Positions 13,915 through 21,561 of a stretch of 36,164 bases of DNA are shown in pieces. Each line of letters starts with the position of its first letter. Position 1 is the stretch's first letter. Made by a program: the position numbers and the translations under genes. Source of the stretch: a virus; IMG/VR virus record IMGVR_UViG_3300049595_002293, positions 1 through 36,164 of that record; one strand, 5' to 3'. The notes under the pieces were generated by a model. It had not been told where the DNA came from, did no database searches, and saw nothing but the letters and a program-made list of their open reading frames with translations.

Positions 13915-15174
13915 CGCCGCAGCCCCAACCGTGCGTTTTTCCTTCTTCTCCTTCTTTTTCTTCTTTGGTTTCTCTTCCACTTCCGTCTCACCAGCCTCCA
14001 TCACCTCCTGGAACACCCCGCCAAACTGAGACGCAACTGAGTCCCAACTAAATTGAGGATCCGTCACTCGCTTGTAGCAGGCATCAGCCACACTGTTCAG
14101 GTACTCCCGATCGTCGTAGAGGTTGGCAAGGATCTGCGCTAGGTGTTGGTCGGAGGGGCAGGGCATCTCCCGTGCCATGTTGGTGTCCACATCCACGTGG
14201 TCGCAACGAATCAGCGGGGCATAACCCTCAAAAATCTCTTTGGTGCTCGTATGATCCGGCACCACCTGCGCCACACGACAGGCAGCATTCTCAAAGTTGA
14301 CCAGCTCCCAGCCACCTCCCTTGGTGGTATTGATCCCAATATCAGCCGCGTTATAGATGCAATTCAGGAACTCCACTGAAACGTTCGGCGGCCCCTGGTT
14401 GTTATTGGTCATGATGATGCGACCGTTTGGATCAAGTCCGTTCTTACTCATCTCCCGCCCAAAGAGCGGCATGATATCCCACCCCTGATCCTTGGTACCG
14501 CAGTGCATATACAGTTGCGTATCCGGGCGACCGACTGCGAACTTGGCAAAGGCTGCAATCGTAATGTCCATCCGTTTGCGGAACTGATTCCTGTTGGCAT
14601 TCAGGCAGATGAAGATGTCATCCGACAGCCCCAGCTTCTTGCGTGCCTCCTTCTTATCCATGGGATAAAAGAGATCCGTATCCAACCCATGTGGAATTAC
14701 AGTGACCGGCTTGGTGATACCCGCCTTAAAGAATTCGTATGCACCAAATTCCGTAAACGCAATCAACGCATCCCATTCATTGATGTGTGCATCAATGCCA
14801 CCAATCCAGTTGTAGCTATCCATCGTGAGGTAGCCACAGAACTTAAACTTCTTCTGCTGGTGCAGATCTTGAATACGCCTGTACTGTTCACTAACAATCC
14901 AAGGATCATTCAAGCTGAACACAATATCCGGCTGTTCCTTCTCAACAATCTCCCGAATGCGATCCTCACCAAAAGGCGCCTGCTGGAATCGGTTTGACGC
15001 AGGATACATCTTGAAATCTTTCTGCTCATCCGTTGGATCCCCATGCCAATTACATGCGAGCACCACAATTTCAAAGTCATCCTTCAGTCGCGGCAGTACC
15101 GCACCACTGACACGGCCGAAACCAGTCATTGCTGCAAAGTCAGCAACCCAAAGGATCTTAGTTTTTTTAGCCAT
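13912..15174 (-). CDS. GT-B fold glycosyltransferase (family 4/1-like)
   Basis: A 420-residue glycosyltransferase that would transfer a sugar from an activated donor to an unknown acceptor (phage DNA, virion protein or host surface glycan). The N-terminal Rossmann half starts with KILWVADFAAMTGFG; the linker and second half begin at IPHGLDTDLFYP (160-171), a GT4 hallmark, followed by LNANRNQFRKRMD (donor phosphate region). The usual E-x7-E motif is altered: the second Glu is at 295, but the position eight residues before it is Gly287 within GGGWELVNFE. The C-terminal 25 residues are a Lys/Glu-rich tail. A TATAGT box lies 22 bases upstream, and a terminator follows the stop. Confidence 0.85.
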   Translation of the reverse strand: MAKKTKILWVADFAAMTGFGRVSGAVLPRLKDDFEIVVLACNWHGDPTDEQKDFKMYPASNRFQQAPFGEDRIREIVEKEQPDIVFSLNDPWIVSEQYRRIQDLHQQKKFKFCGYLTMDSYNWIGGIDAHINEWDALIAFTEFGAYEFFKAGITKPVTVIPHGLDTDLFYPMDKKEARKKLGLSDDIFICLNANRNQFRKRMDITIAAFAKFAVGRPDTQLYMHCGTKDQGWDIMPLFGREMSKNGLDPNGRIIMTNNNQGPPNVSVEFLNCIYNAADIGINTTKGGGWELVNFENAACRVAQVVPDHTSTKEIFEGYAPLIRCDHVDVDTNMAREMPCPSDQHLAQILANLYDDREYLNSVADACYKRVTDPQFSWDSVASQFGGVFQEVMEAGETEVEEKPKKKKKEKKEKRTVGAAA

Positions 15175-15196
15175 TTAAGACGGATTATCTCGTTTT

Positions 15197-15202
15197 ACTA
15201 TA
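15197..15202 (-). promoter_or_regulatory. -10-like TATAGT box upstream of the glycosyltransferase
   Basis: Read on the minus strand, TATAGT ends 22 bases before the glycosyltransferase ATG, the same spacing as other boxes in this window. It lies in the 29-base gap after speD. No -35 hexamer seen. Confidence 0.35.
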
Positions 15203-15203
15203 C

Positions 15204-15557
15204 TCAATTCGACGGAGTAGTCGACCGTACCAACTCTTTTTGCTCTACAGTTTTAGCCTTTAACTTCTTCTTGAGGAATTCTGCCGCCCGATGTGTCTGC
15301 GTGGTATCACCACAAGTGTAAAGATCTATGGCGCAATACCCAATCTCAGGCCACGAATGAATGGATGCGTGGGATTCAGCCAGCAGCGCCAATAGCGTGA
15401 CACCTTGCGGCTTAAATTTCTCGCCAATAATGCGCAAGATAGTTGCTTTGGCCATTACCAAAGAAGCCTCAAGCAATCGTTGAAGCTCCTGGTAATCATC
15501 CAAAACCTCTGGATCACAATCGTATAGATCCAGTATCAGATGCCGGCCATTTCCCAC
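15204..15557 (-). CDS. speD: S-adenosylmethionine decarboxylase proenzyme
   Basis: This pyruvoyl enzyme makes decarboxylated SAM, the aminopropyl donor for spermidine synthesis. The 117-residue protein is the short prokaryotic (SpeH-type) form. The LLAESHASIHSWPE segment contains the self-cleavage site Glu61-Ser62, with Ser62 becoming the pyruvoyl group, the processing His67, and Cys82 in LYTCG as the expected catalytic acid, all correctly spaced. Translation starts at a GTG overlapping the TAG stop of the primase-helicase gene, so it is coupled to replication genes. SpeD genes are known as host-derived metabolic genes in cyanophages; polyamines could help DNA packaging or host physiology. 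Confidence 0.92.
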   Translation of the reverse strand: MGNGRHLILDLYDCDPEVLDDYQELQRLLEASLVMAKATILRIIGEKFKPQGVTLLALLAESHASIHSWPEIGYCAIDLYTCGDTTQTHRAAEFLKKKLKAKTVEQKELVRSTTPSN

Positions 15558-18187
15558 TACATTATTGCATCATTCTCTATTGTCTCACCAGTAGGTACAA
15601 AAAGCTCAGGGTATTGATCCTTATAACGGTCAGGGTTTGCTGCAAATTCCACAACCGAAGGCAGTTGCAAGTACCTGTCAATATTCGACTCCTTGATGGC
15701 AATGTTAAAGACCTGCATACCAGACGCCGCCTTCTTGGAGTAGACGTTCAGTTTGAGCTGGTGCCTGCAAATGTCCAGGAACAAGGGCTCAAACCTGCCG
15801 CGTGACATGATGCCCACGTTGCAGTTGCGACAGAACTCCGCATAGCTGGCATACAACCAACGCGTATTGTCCTTGTAATAGCCGCCAGTTCCATTCGGAT
15901 TCTGTTGACAGAAGCCAACGTGCGTCATCACATTTGGCTGGAACACCAACTTGTGATCCATCCAATCCAACAGTGGATTAGAACGCAGGCTTTGCTGCTT
16001 CTCATACTTACGAAAGAAATCAATCTTCTTGCCGGTTTCCATAAGGCAAGCACGCATGTCATCCTCAGTCATATCCAACAACCAGTTCACCAACCCTGGC
16101 AGCAAAGGAGCGAACACACCCTGAGGAACACCCTTGGAATCGAACTTAATCAGTTCCTTTTGTTCTGCCTGACCGCCCTCAAACGGACGGTCGAACGGAA
16201 TAGTAAGGCGGCGACGCGCAAGGCCAGAAGTGTAATCAGTCGATTGAATAGCTTCATTAGCTGTAATCATCACAACTCCATGATACTGAAACGGATCTTG
16301 ACCTTCGCTTTGATACTTGCGTTCACTACGGATCCAATCATTACCGGTAATTGCCTTCAGCTTTGATACCGATCCGCCCCACCTATCCGCATCCTGGAAC
16401 AGCAGAAGCTTCTTACCCATGTAGCTTGCAGCTTCAAACCTATTCTTCTCCAGATTCTCAAAGTCTGTTGAGTAGGTGTTCTGCTTACCAACCAATGCCA
16501 CAGCCAAGTTTGCATAGGTCGACTTACCGGACTTACCAGGGCCAACAATCTCCACAAACTTCTGGATCTCATAACGCCCCAGTAGCGTGGCACGCAACCA
16601 TGCACGTAACACCTGAACACGTTCCCAGCTACCGTGCTGCACATGCTTCAGCCACTTAATGATGTCTTCACACCCAGCCGCTGGATCATACCGATAAGGC
16701 ATTTGCTGGGTCAGGTGCATCCCCCGATTGAATGGAAGCAACTCCTTCTTCTCAATATCCAGCACCCCATTGGTAAACAACAGGTAGTTGGAACCGTCAT
16801 ACCAATCATCAAACACCAACACCGCCTGGAGCTGCAGGTAGATGTCATTCATCAAATTAGAAGTGAATCCACCGGGAAGGTGCAGTACTTGCAGCTTTTC
16901 CCGAATGTCACCCATCATTTCGATCTTCGTGAGAGGCGACCAAAGCCCATCACTTTCTTTAGCATAAATAAAGAATTGACCGTGGGCTTGACTAAAGCGC
17001 AGATCTCCGTTATATGTTGAGCGCAAATGATCTACAATTTGGCTGGATGACGGGTTCTTTGTCGTTTTCTTCTCTTCTTTTGATTTCATGTTTTTTGTGT
17101 CCAGCTCCTGCGACTGCCATTGATTTGTCTGAGTGGCATCGTAAGCAGCACATGGAGCGGTTACGGGAGTCATTTGAGATTCTTCCAGATCAATTTCAGC
17201 CAATAATTTTGAAGCATGCTCTACTGTCGCATCATCAACACTCAGCCCCCTATACTCCTGGGACGGCTGCCACCCCTGCTCACGGGCAACGTGAATCAGT
17301 GAGCCAATGCTGCGACCAGAGCCACGAGTAAACGACAGCCACCGCCGGTGACACTCCCCCTCCCTATACTTGTCCGACTGCTTGGACCATTCTTCCCACT
17401 GATCAAGGAGTGATTCATCGAGATTATGGAGTGATTGACCGACCGTAATCCAGATGTCATAGTCATCCGCCGCCTCTGGAGGCATACCCCACATTGCCTC
17501 TGCGGCAAGCTTCATATCCCGGTCAAGGTCCACAACACTGTTGATCGCAAACCCTGGACCGATAACACGCGTTGTTTCCTTCGCCGGAATCCCTTGCTTG
17601 ACATTTTTGTTGATGATGGCATTCAACAAGAAGTCCGGCACTTCAGGCACAGATTTTGCCCACTCAAACCCAAGGCCTGGAGCTGTGTAGTACCCATCCG
17701 TTTCCGGATGCAACCCCATTAACACACCCTGGTGCCGCTTCCAAAGAATCTCAAGCTTTTCTTTGTCTACTGCTGCGTGCCACGTGTACTTATTCCGAAC
17801 GATGTGCTTATGCTTCTCACGACTAACCCGGTATAACCTACGCTCCCTACCTTCCTTCCCACTGAAAATTGTCAGTGTGGGCGGCATCACCTCAATAAAA
17901 GGTGCATCGGCCAACTCCTCCACCAGCTGGTACACCGATGGCCCATCAATGTCAATCCAGATGAAACCGTACGGATGGTTGTAGACGGGACCACCGAGCA
18001 GGCCGATAGCCTTACATTTCCCGCTTGTCAATTCATCTTCAATTTCCTTGACACTAAACGGTTTGTTCTGCCATCCAGCAACGTACGGATCCTTGTTGGC
18101 ACCCAGCGGAGTGAGTGGCCAATCCGCTGGGATGTAATCAAAACGAATTTCGCCGGGCCGGAGCGAGAGCTGAGAAGTATTAGTCAT
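15557..18187 (-). CDS. primase-polymerase / SF3 helicase (D5-like replication protein)
   Basis: An 876-residue protein combining primer synthesis and unwinding. Residues 15-190 form an archaeo-eukaryotic primase-like (prim-pol) domain with WIDIDG at 77-82 supplying catalytic acids Asp79 and Asp81. Residues 228-306 match a PriCT-2 domain (DDYDIWITVGQSLHN). After a Ser/Lys linker, a D5-type N-terminal region leads into a superfamily 3 helicase: Walker A GPGKSGKST (549-557), Walker B LLLFQDAD (594-601), sensor VMITANE (639-645) and ARRRLTIPF with likely arginine finger (657-665). It is overlapped by the genes on both sides. It presumably works with the family A DNA polymerase encoded at the right edge. 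Confidence 0.9.
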   Translation of the reverse strand: MTNTSQLSLRPGEIRFDYIPADWPLTPLGANKDPYVAGWQNKPFSVKEIEDELTSGKCKAIGLLGGPVYNHPYGFIWIDIDGPSVYQLVEELADAPFIEVMPPTLTIFSGKEGRERRLYRVSREKHKHIVRNKYTWHAAVDKEKLEILWKRHQGVLMGLHPETDGYYTAPGLGFEWAKSVPEVPDFLLNAIINKNVKQGIPAKETTRVIGPGFAINSVVDLDRDMKLAAEAMWGMPPEAADDYDIWITVGQSLHNLDESLLDQWEEWSKQSDKYREGECHRRWLSFTRGSGRSIGSLIHVAREQGWQPSQEYRGLSVDDATVEHASKLLAEIDLEESQMTPVTAPCAAYDATQTNQWQSQELDTKNMKSKEEKKTTKNPSSSQIVDHLRSTYNGDLRFSQAHGQFFIYAKESDGLWSPLTKIEMMGDIREKLQVLHLPGGFTSNLMNDIYLQLQAVLVFDDWYDGSNYLLFTNGVLDIEKKELLPFNRGMHLTQQMPYRYDPAAGCEDIIKWLKHVQHGSWERVQVLRAWLRATLLGRYEIQKFVEIVGPGKSGKSTYANLAVALVGKQNTYSTDFENLEKNRFEAASYMGKKLLLFQDADRWGGSVSKLKAITGNDWIRSERKYQSEGQDPFQYHGVVMITANEAIQSTDYTSGLARRRLTIPFDRPFEGGQAEQKELIKFDSKGVPQGVFAPLLPGLVNWLLDMTEDDMRACLMETGKKIDFFRKYEKQQSLRSNPLLDWMDHKLVFQPNVMTHVGFCQQNPNGTGGYYKDNTRWLYASYAEFCRNCNVGIMSRGRFEPLFLDICRHQLKLNVYSKKAASGMQVFNIAIKESNIDRYLQLPSVVEFAANPDRYKDQYPELFVPTGETIENDAIM

Positions 18188-18369
18188 TCGTTAACTGATG
18201 GCATGAGTTCCACTTTAAAGTCTTTATTGGCAAATGCCTGGTCCTTCACCAAGAAAAAAGCATGAAGATGCATGGTGGTGGGCAGATAAAAACAGTCCCC
18301 ATCCATCGCACTATTCATGCGATTCTGAAGACTATTCATCCACTCACCAACGGAAACGTAGATTTCCAT
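18184..18369 (-). CDS. small hypothetical protein coupled to the primase-helicase
   Basis: A 61-residue protein whose stop overlaps the start of the primase-helicase by four bases (ATGA). It begins MEIYVSVGEWMNSLQNRMNSAM, has a beta-like DCFYLPTTMHLHAFFLV and ends acidic. No known motifs. The tight coupling implies co-expression with the replication protein; a role in replication is a guess. Confidence 0.55.
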   Translation of the reverse strand: MEIYVSVGEWMNSLQNRMNSAMDGDCFYLPTTMHLHAFFLVKDQAFANKDFKVELMPSVNE

Positions 18370-18423
18370 CGGAGGGTTGCTTGGTTGTTTACTTATCCTA
18401 GGGCCACCAATCCAAGGACAACC

Positions 18424-18600
18424 TTACGACTTTCCAGAGTTTTGAGACTCATTAGACCCACTTATATTTTTATAATCTTCCATGATTCTGTTGTAAATAT
18501 CAACAGGATCTTGCCTGCTTTCTATAGCGCAAGACGTTGCAACAGACCACGCAATACGCTTTTGCTGTTCTTCAGGCGTCAACTCTTTCCACTTTTTCAT
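18424..18600 (-). CDS. 58-residue hypothetical protein
   Basis: A short frame from the ATG at 18600 immediately after the exonuclease stop (three bases apart). The product starts MKKWKELTPEEQQKRIAWSV and is mostly helical and charged, with a polar Ser/Asn-rich C-terminus. It resembles small helical phage proteins, without a named family. It fills the gap between exonuclease and the next small gene on the same strand, and 54 bases separate it from the start at 18369. Confidence 0.55.
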   Translation of the reverse strand: MKKWKELTPEEQQKRIAWSVATSCAIESRQDPVDIYNRIMEDYKNISGSNESQNSGKS

Positions 18601-18603
18601 GAC

Positions 18604-19458
18604 TCAGATAAGATCCTGGTCCTGCTGACCATACTCTTCAATTTGTGTGTAGTACTCTTCAACCAGCTTGTGCCAATCCGCATGCAAAGCATTAAGAAAA
18701 TTCCTGGAGATCTTAAAGACTTGTGTACGCACCGGTGTTGATACCAAGATGGCTGCCTGCTGGACCTTCAACCCCAAGGTCTGCGTAATGGCAATGTCAT
18801 ACGCTGCCAACTGCTTCAAGGTTTTTTTAAATTTCATGTGACCACCCAAGAGATCACGCCATTCAGGCGACCCCTTCTCCAGGTCTTTAGGCCACTTGCG
18901 ACTGTAGGGTTTGACGCTGGTCTTCAAATCAGCGAGAGTAAGCTTGTTATTAACCACACCGATAATGTCGGGAGCACCAGCCCAAGCTCGCCCGTTAGGA
19001 TCGCAACCCCAAACGCGAGCAACGTCATCAGCGCCAATAGTGAATTTAAACCGATCAACCACAGGCGTCTCTGCCCATAAGACTTCGTCAAACTGATCCA
19101 AAATTGACGGCATGCCTTGCCAAAAGTCTTGGTACTCATCAGCGATCTTCGGGGTTTTGTTCCCTTTCAGGTACTGCTCCATACCATAGTGGATGGCAGT
19201 CCCCCTTTCGGCAGCGGCCTCCTTAACACCTGGATTATTTTTTGACCACATTTCGAGCTTCCGTTTGTTTGCTTCGGAAGCAGTCTCAGATATGATTGTA
19301 GTTACAGACGGGGCTGGGCCAGTAGGTAACGGCGTGGTGTAATGCCTTTTGCCGTTAAGCGTAATTCTGGTTGCGGCCCTGTTTAGGTTCCGCATGAGAT
19401 CCGGTTGCTTATCCTGGACCTTAATCCAAGGATCCGATAAATCTATCTTAGCAACCAT
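18604..19458 (-). CDS. PD-(D/E)XK exonuclease (RecB/Cas4-like)
   Basis: A 284-residue nuclease of the RecB/lambda-exonuclease type, expected to process DNA ends in recombination or replication. The motifs are in order: GTAIHYGMEQYL with His90, WAETP with Glu130, GAPDIIG with Asp164, LADLKTS with Asp177 and Lys179 (the D-x-K core), and KQLAAYDIA as the final Q-x3-Y element. There is no Cys cluster of the Cas4 iron-sulfur type. It is the first gene of the minus-strand block that leads to the primase-helicase, divergent from hli. A 52-base gap to the plus-strand membrane peptide holds both promoters. Confidence 0.85.
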   Translation of the reverse strand: MVAKIDLSDPWIKVQDKQPDLMRNLNRAATRITLNGKRHYTTPLPTGPAPSVTTIISETASEANKRKLEMWSKNNPGVKEAAAERGTAIHYGMEQYLKGNKTPKIADEYQDFWQGMPSILDQFDEVLWAETPVVDRFKFTIGADDVARVWGCDPNGRAWAGAPDIIGVVNNKLTLADLKTSVKPYSRKWPKDLEKGSPEWRDLLGGHMKFKKTLKQLAAYDIAITQTLGLKVQQAAILVSTPVRTQVFKISRNFLNALHADWHKLVEEYYTQIEEYGQQDQDLI

Positions 19459-19510
19459 TGAAGCTTTTGTATATTATCCTCAAGTTACCACACTAATTAT
19501 CAAAGTGCGA

Positions 19511-19615
19511 ATGAACGGTTTTGTGTACGCAATCTCCAGCATTCTCCTGGCTTTATTGACAGTTGTGGCCATTGATGCTTACCTGATCTTTATTGCCTCT
19601 ACTCCAGGACAATGA
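19511..19615 (+). CDS. 34-residue single-span membrane peptide coupled to hli
   Basis: The frame ends in an ATGA overlap with the hli start at 19612. The product has one hydrophobic segment covering nearly its whole length (residues 4-29, SSILLALLTVVAIDAYLIFI) and a short polar end (STPGQ). In size and layout it resembles the tiny one-helix subunits of photosystems, with a vague similarity to PsbX, but 34 residues are not enough to assign it. Coupling with hli suggests a thylakoid-membrane role. Confidence 0.5.
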   Translation: MNGFVYAISSILLALLTVVAIDAYLIFIASTPGQ

Positions 19616-19860
19616 CAGGACTCGATAAGTTCTGGTACTCAATCCGTGGATGGTACAGCTGCACCTCCTGGATCATTACTGAAATTGTCAAGGAGTATCT
19701 CCCAGACTTAGTCTTCTGGAAACCACCCACTCACCCAGATGATTTCACCTGGTATGCAGAGCGTGTCAACGGAAGGCTCGCTATGCTAGCAGTAACCATC
19801 ATCTTAGTCACCGAGTTAACCACCAAATCTTCCATTTGGAATTTTGTCCATGTCCTGTAA
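19612..19860 (+). CDS. hli: high-light-inducible protein (Hli/HLIP)
   Basis: Hli proteins are one-helix relatives of light-harvesting proteins that bind chlorophyll and carotenoid in thylakoids and protect photosystem II under stress. The C-terminal half has the diagnostic segment FTWYAERVNGRLAMLAV, where Glu50, Asn53 and Arg55 are the pigment-binding ExxNGRxAM residues, followed by one membrane helix (57-69) and TELTTKSSIW. The N-terminal 40 residues (with a hydrophobic WYSCTSWIITEIV) are longer than in minimal phage Hli. The gene is coupled to the 34-residue membrane peptide upstream and overlaps the next small gene by 11 bases. Such genes are common in cyanophages. Confidence 0.9.
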   Translation: MTGLDKFWYSIRGWYSCTSWIITEIVKEYLPDLVFWKPPTHPDDFTWYAERVNGRLAMLAVTIILVTELTTKSSIWNFVHVL

Positions 19861-19987
19861 TCTCACCCGTTTTTACTACGATCTTGACGGCTGGCCCGTA
19901 GTGGAAGACATTGAAACCACTGAAGCCGACGAATTTGAGCAAAGCTTACAGAACGAAGATATCTCTTATACTCGGGTTGATTTGTAA
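19850..19987 (+). CDS. 45-residue acidic hypothetical protein
   Basis: A short frame beginning inside the end of hli and ending six bases before the methyltransferase. The product is very acidic (EDIETTEADEFEQSLQNED) after an aromatic start (TRFYYDLDGWPVV). Its fit between two coding genes and the lack of any other gene in the space favour a real gene. Function unknown. Confidence 0.5.
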   Translation: MSCNLTRFYYDLDGWPVVEDIETTEADEFEQSLQNEDISYTRVDL

Positions 19988-19993
19988 AACGCC

Positions 19994-20575
19994 ATGACTA
20001 GCTGGGACGACTACTTTACCGAAGTAAAACCAAAGCTTGGCGCCAGGTCACGAGGCTTTGAAAAAATCTTTGCCTACCTGGATGAAACTACCAATCCAAC
20101 CATTATTGAAACTGGCACATACCGCGAGGAGAATAACTTCACCGGAGATGGTTGCTCGACCCTCCTCTTTGACAACTACGTCAACGATCGTGGTGGCAGC
20201 GTAATCTCTATTGACAATGACCCCAAAGCCTGCGCCCTGGCATCGGCAAACACCAGTAATCTCACCGAAGTTGTCGAGTCCGACTCAGTTGAATTCCTTG
20301 GCACGTTACGGGGAAACGTCACGCTCCTCTACCTGGATTCCTACAACATTCAAAATTGGCACGATGATTGGGCACCGGCTGCACATCATCTTAAGGAATT
20401 GTTTGCAGCTAAGGACATCATTCAGCATGACACCCTTATTGTCATTGATGACAACATCAAGCACGAGGGTAAGCGCCTGGGCAAAGGACGCCTGGTCTAC
20501 GAACTGATGGAGTCCCTGGGCATCGAGCCATTCCTTGACGACTATCAAGTTGGCTGGGTGTGGCAGGAGCTGTAA
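19994..20575 (+). CDS. SAM-dependent methyltransferase-like protein (class I, Methyltransf_24 type)
   Basis: A 193-residue Rossmann-fold protein. ETGTYR at 39-44 corresponds to motif I (E-x-G-x-x), SIDNDP at 72-77 to the acidic end of strand 2 that binds the SAM ribose, LLYLDSYN at 111-118 to motif IV, and LIVIDDN at 148-154 to the strand after the next helix. The order is that of class I methyltransferases acting on small molecules, such as the Methyltransf_24 group. The substrate is unknown. It belongs to the hli cluster and is followed by a hairpin terminator. An inactive homologue is possible because the glycine-rich loop is short. Confidence 0.7.
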   Translation: MTSWDDYFTEVKPKLGARSRGFEKIFAYLDETTNPTIIETGTYREENNFTGDGCSTLLFDNYVNDRGGSVISIDNDPKACALASANTSNLTEVVESDSVEFLGTLRGNVTLLYLDSYNIQNWHDDWAPAAHHLKELFAAKDIIQHDTLIVIDDNIKHEGKRLGKGRLVYELMESLGIEPFLDDYQVGWVWQEL

Positions 20576-20594
20576 CCCCTACCTCATAGCAGTG

Positions 20595-20625
20595 AATGCC
20601 GTATTGCAAAAGTTGATACGGCATT
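20595..20625 (+). terminator. hairpin terminator after the methyltransferase gene
   Basis: AATGCCGTAT and ATACGGCATT form a 10-bp perfect stem with an 11-base loop, 20 bases past the stop codon. Only a short T-run follows, so termination may be partial. Confidence 0.6.
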
Positions 20626-20672
20626 TCATACTGTTTGGGTTAGTCCAAAAGGCGCATGTACACCAACACGTT

Positions 20673-20678
20673 TATACT
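20673..20678 (+). promoter_or_regulatory. TATACT -10-like box
   Basis: TATACT ends 22 bases before the ATG at 20701 and lies downstream of the terminator at 20595, as expected for the start of a new transcript. Confidence 0.4.
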
Positions 20679-20700
20679 TAGAGGACCCCGTACTTCTGAA

Positions 20701-20913
20701 ATGTCTTTATCCAGTCAGGTCAAAGAAGCAGTTAATCAAGCCGCCGAACATCTTCGTGACGCGCTTGCGTTTGCCGCCAGATCTGAACATCCAATGACCA
20801 TTGCAACTATCTCTGATCTTCTCGTACGTTTAGAATCAGTTGAATCCATGGATCAGATCTTAGAGAAGTTTGGTCATGGTCACAAACAAAAAGAGGACAG
20901 TCCCTTCGGATGA
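20701..20913 (+). CDS. small helical hypothetical protein
   Basis: The 70-residue product from the ATG at 20701 is helical: VKEAVNQAAEHLRDALAFAARSEHP, then IATISDLLVRLESVESMDQIL, ending in a polar KQKEDSPFG. An upstream in-frame ATG at 20656 would precede the -10-like box and is unlikely. I recall similar short proteins in cyanophages with no assigned role. Its 3' end overlaps the next gene by 38 bases. Confidence 0.6.
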   Translation: MSLSSQVKEAVNQAAEHLRDALAFAARSEHPMTIATISDLLVRLESVESMDQILEKFGHGHKQKEDSPFG

Positions 20914-21040
20914 AGAACGGTTAAACCGTTACTTTGCATGGTTGAGTTATCAAATTCCCAAGCCACCCCTTGGGTGGGAGTTGAGTATGAAACCATGTAA
21001 GTGGGTTAAAATATTAGAAGAAAAACAAAAACAATCCTGA
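20876..21040 (+). CDS. 54-residue basic hypothetical protein
   Basis: Begins inside the previous gene and ends in a TGATG junction with the next, so it is likely coupled at both ends. The product is basic (MVTNKKRTVPSDEERLNRYF), has a Pro-rich centre (IPKPPLGWEL) and a lysine-rich end. No known family. Confidence 0.5.
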   Translation: MVTNKKRTVPSDEERLNRYFAWLSYQIPKPPLGWELSMKPCKWVKILEEKQKQS

Positions 21041-21324
21041 TGGCTCAGGACGATAGCAAGTATTCAAAACCAGAGTTACGCGAGCGCATCAAAGATCGAG
21101 TGATGGCTGGCTCCAAAGGTGGCAAGCCGGGGCAGTGGAGTGCACGCAAGGCTCAGCTTGTTGCACAAGAGTACGAAAAAAAAGGAGGGGGATATAAGGG
21201 AGGCAAGGGAGAAAAGCAGAAGTCTTTGGAGAAGTGGGGTAAAGAGAAGTGGATGACAAAGGATGAATATGAAAAGCGTAGTAAAGCCAAAGCTGCTGCT
21301 AAGAAATATAAGGATAACAAGTAA
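21040..21324 (+). CDS. lysine-rich protein, DUF5872-like
   Basis: A 94-residue, very basic protein. SKGGKPGQWSARKAQLVAQEYEKKGGGY is followed by LEKWGKEKWMTKDEYEKRSK; the W-(G)-x-E-K-W-T/M-T core with the GGGYK lead matches a small family I know as DUF5872, present in cyanophages and large algal viruses. The lysine content suggests binding to DNA or to virion components. It is the first of three consecutive lysine-rich genes. Confidence 0.65.
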   Translation: MAQDDSKYSKPELRERIKDRVMAGSKGGKPGQWSARKAQLVAQEYEKKGGGYKGGKGEKQKSLEKWGKEKWMTKDEYEKRSKAKAAAKKYKDNK

Positions 21325-21348
21325 ACGGTAATTATTAAGAATCCTGTT

Positions 21349-21555
21349 ATGGCAGACAAGGCGATACAGAAGGGATACACCAAGCGATACCTACCGGAGA
21401 GCGCCTGGGCCTCACTGTCAAAAGAAGAACGTCAGGAGACCGACCAAAAGAAACGCACTGGTAGCCAAAAAGGAAAACAGTTTGTTTCCAATACAGAAGC
21501 AGCGGAAAAAGCTGGACGTGCGGCGCGTGCAGCCAAGCGTTACAAAAACAAATAA
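21349..21555 (+). CDS. lysine-rich protein related to the DUF5872 group
   Basis: A 68-residue basic protein: YTKRYLPESAWASLSKEERQETDQKKR, then GSQKGKQFVSNTEAAEKAGRAARAAKRY. The KRYLPxxAWxxLSxEE pattern commonly accompanies DUF5872-type proteins as I recall. It is likely a small nucleic-acid-binding or virion-internal protein, by composition only. Same strand, 24 bases after the previous gene. Confidence 0.6.
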   Translation: MADKAIQKGYTKRYLPESAWASLSKEERQETDQKKRTGSQKGKQFVSNTEAAEKAGRAARAAKRYKNK

Positions 21556-21561
21556 CTCACT

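Noticed and set aside
19511-19615. PsbX or another named photosystem small subunit
   Set aside because: Similarity is limited to hydrophobic composition over one helix; too short to assign.
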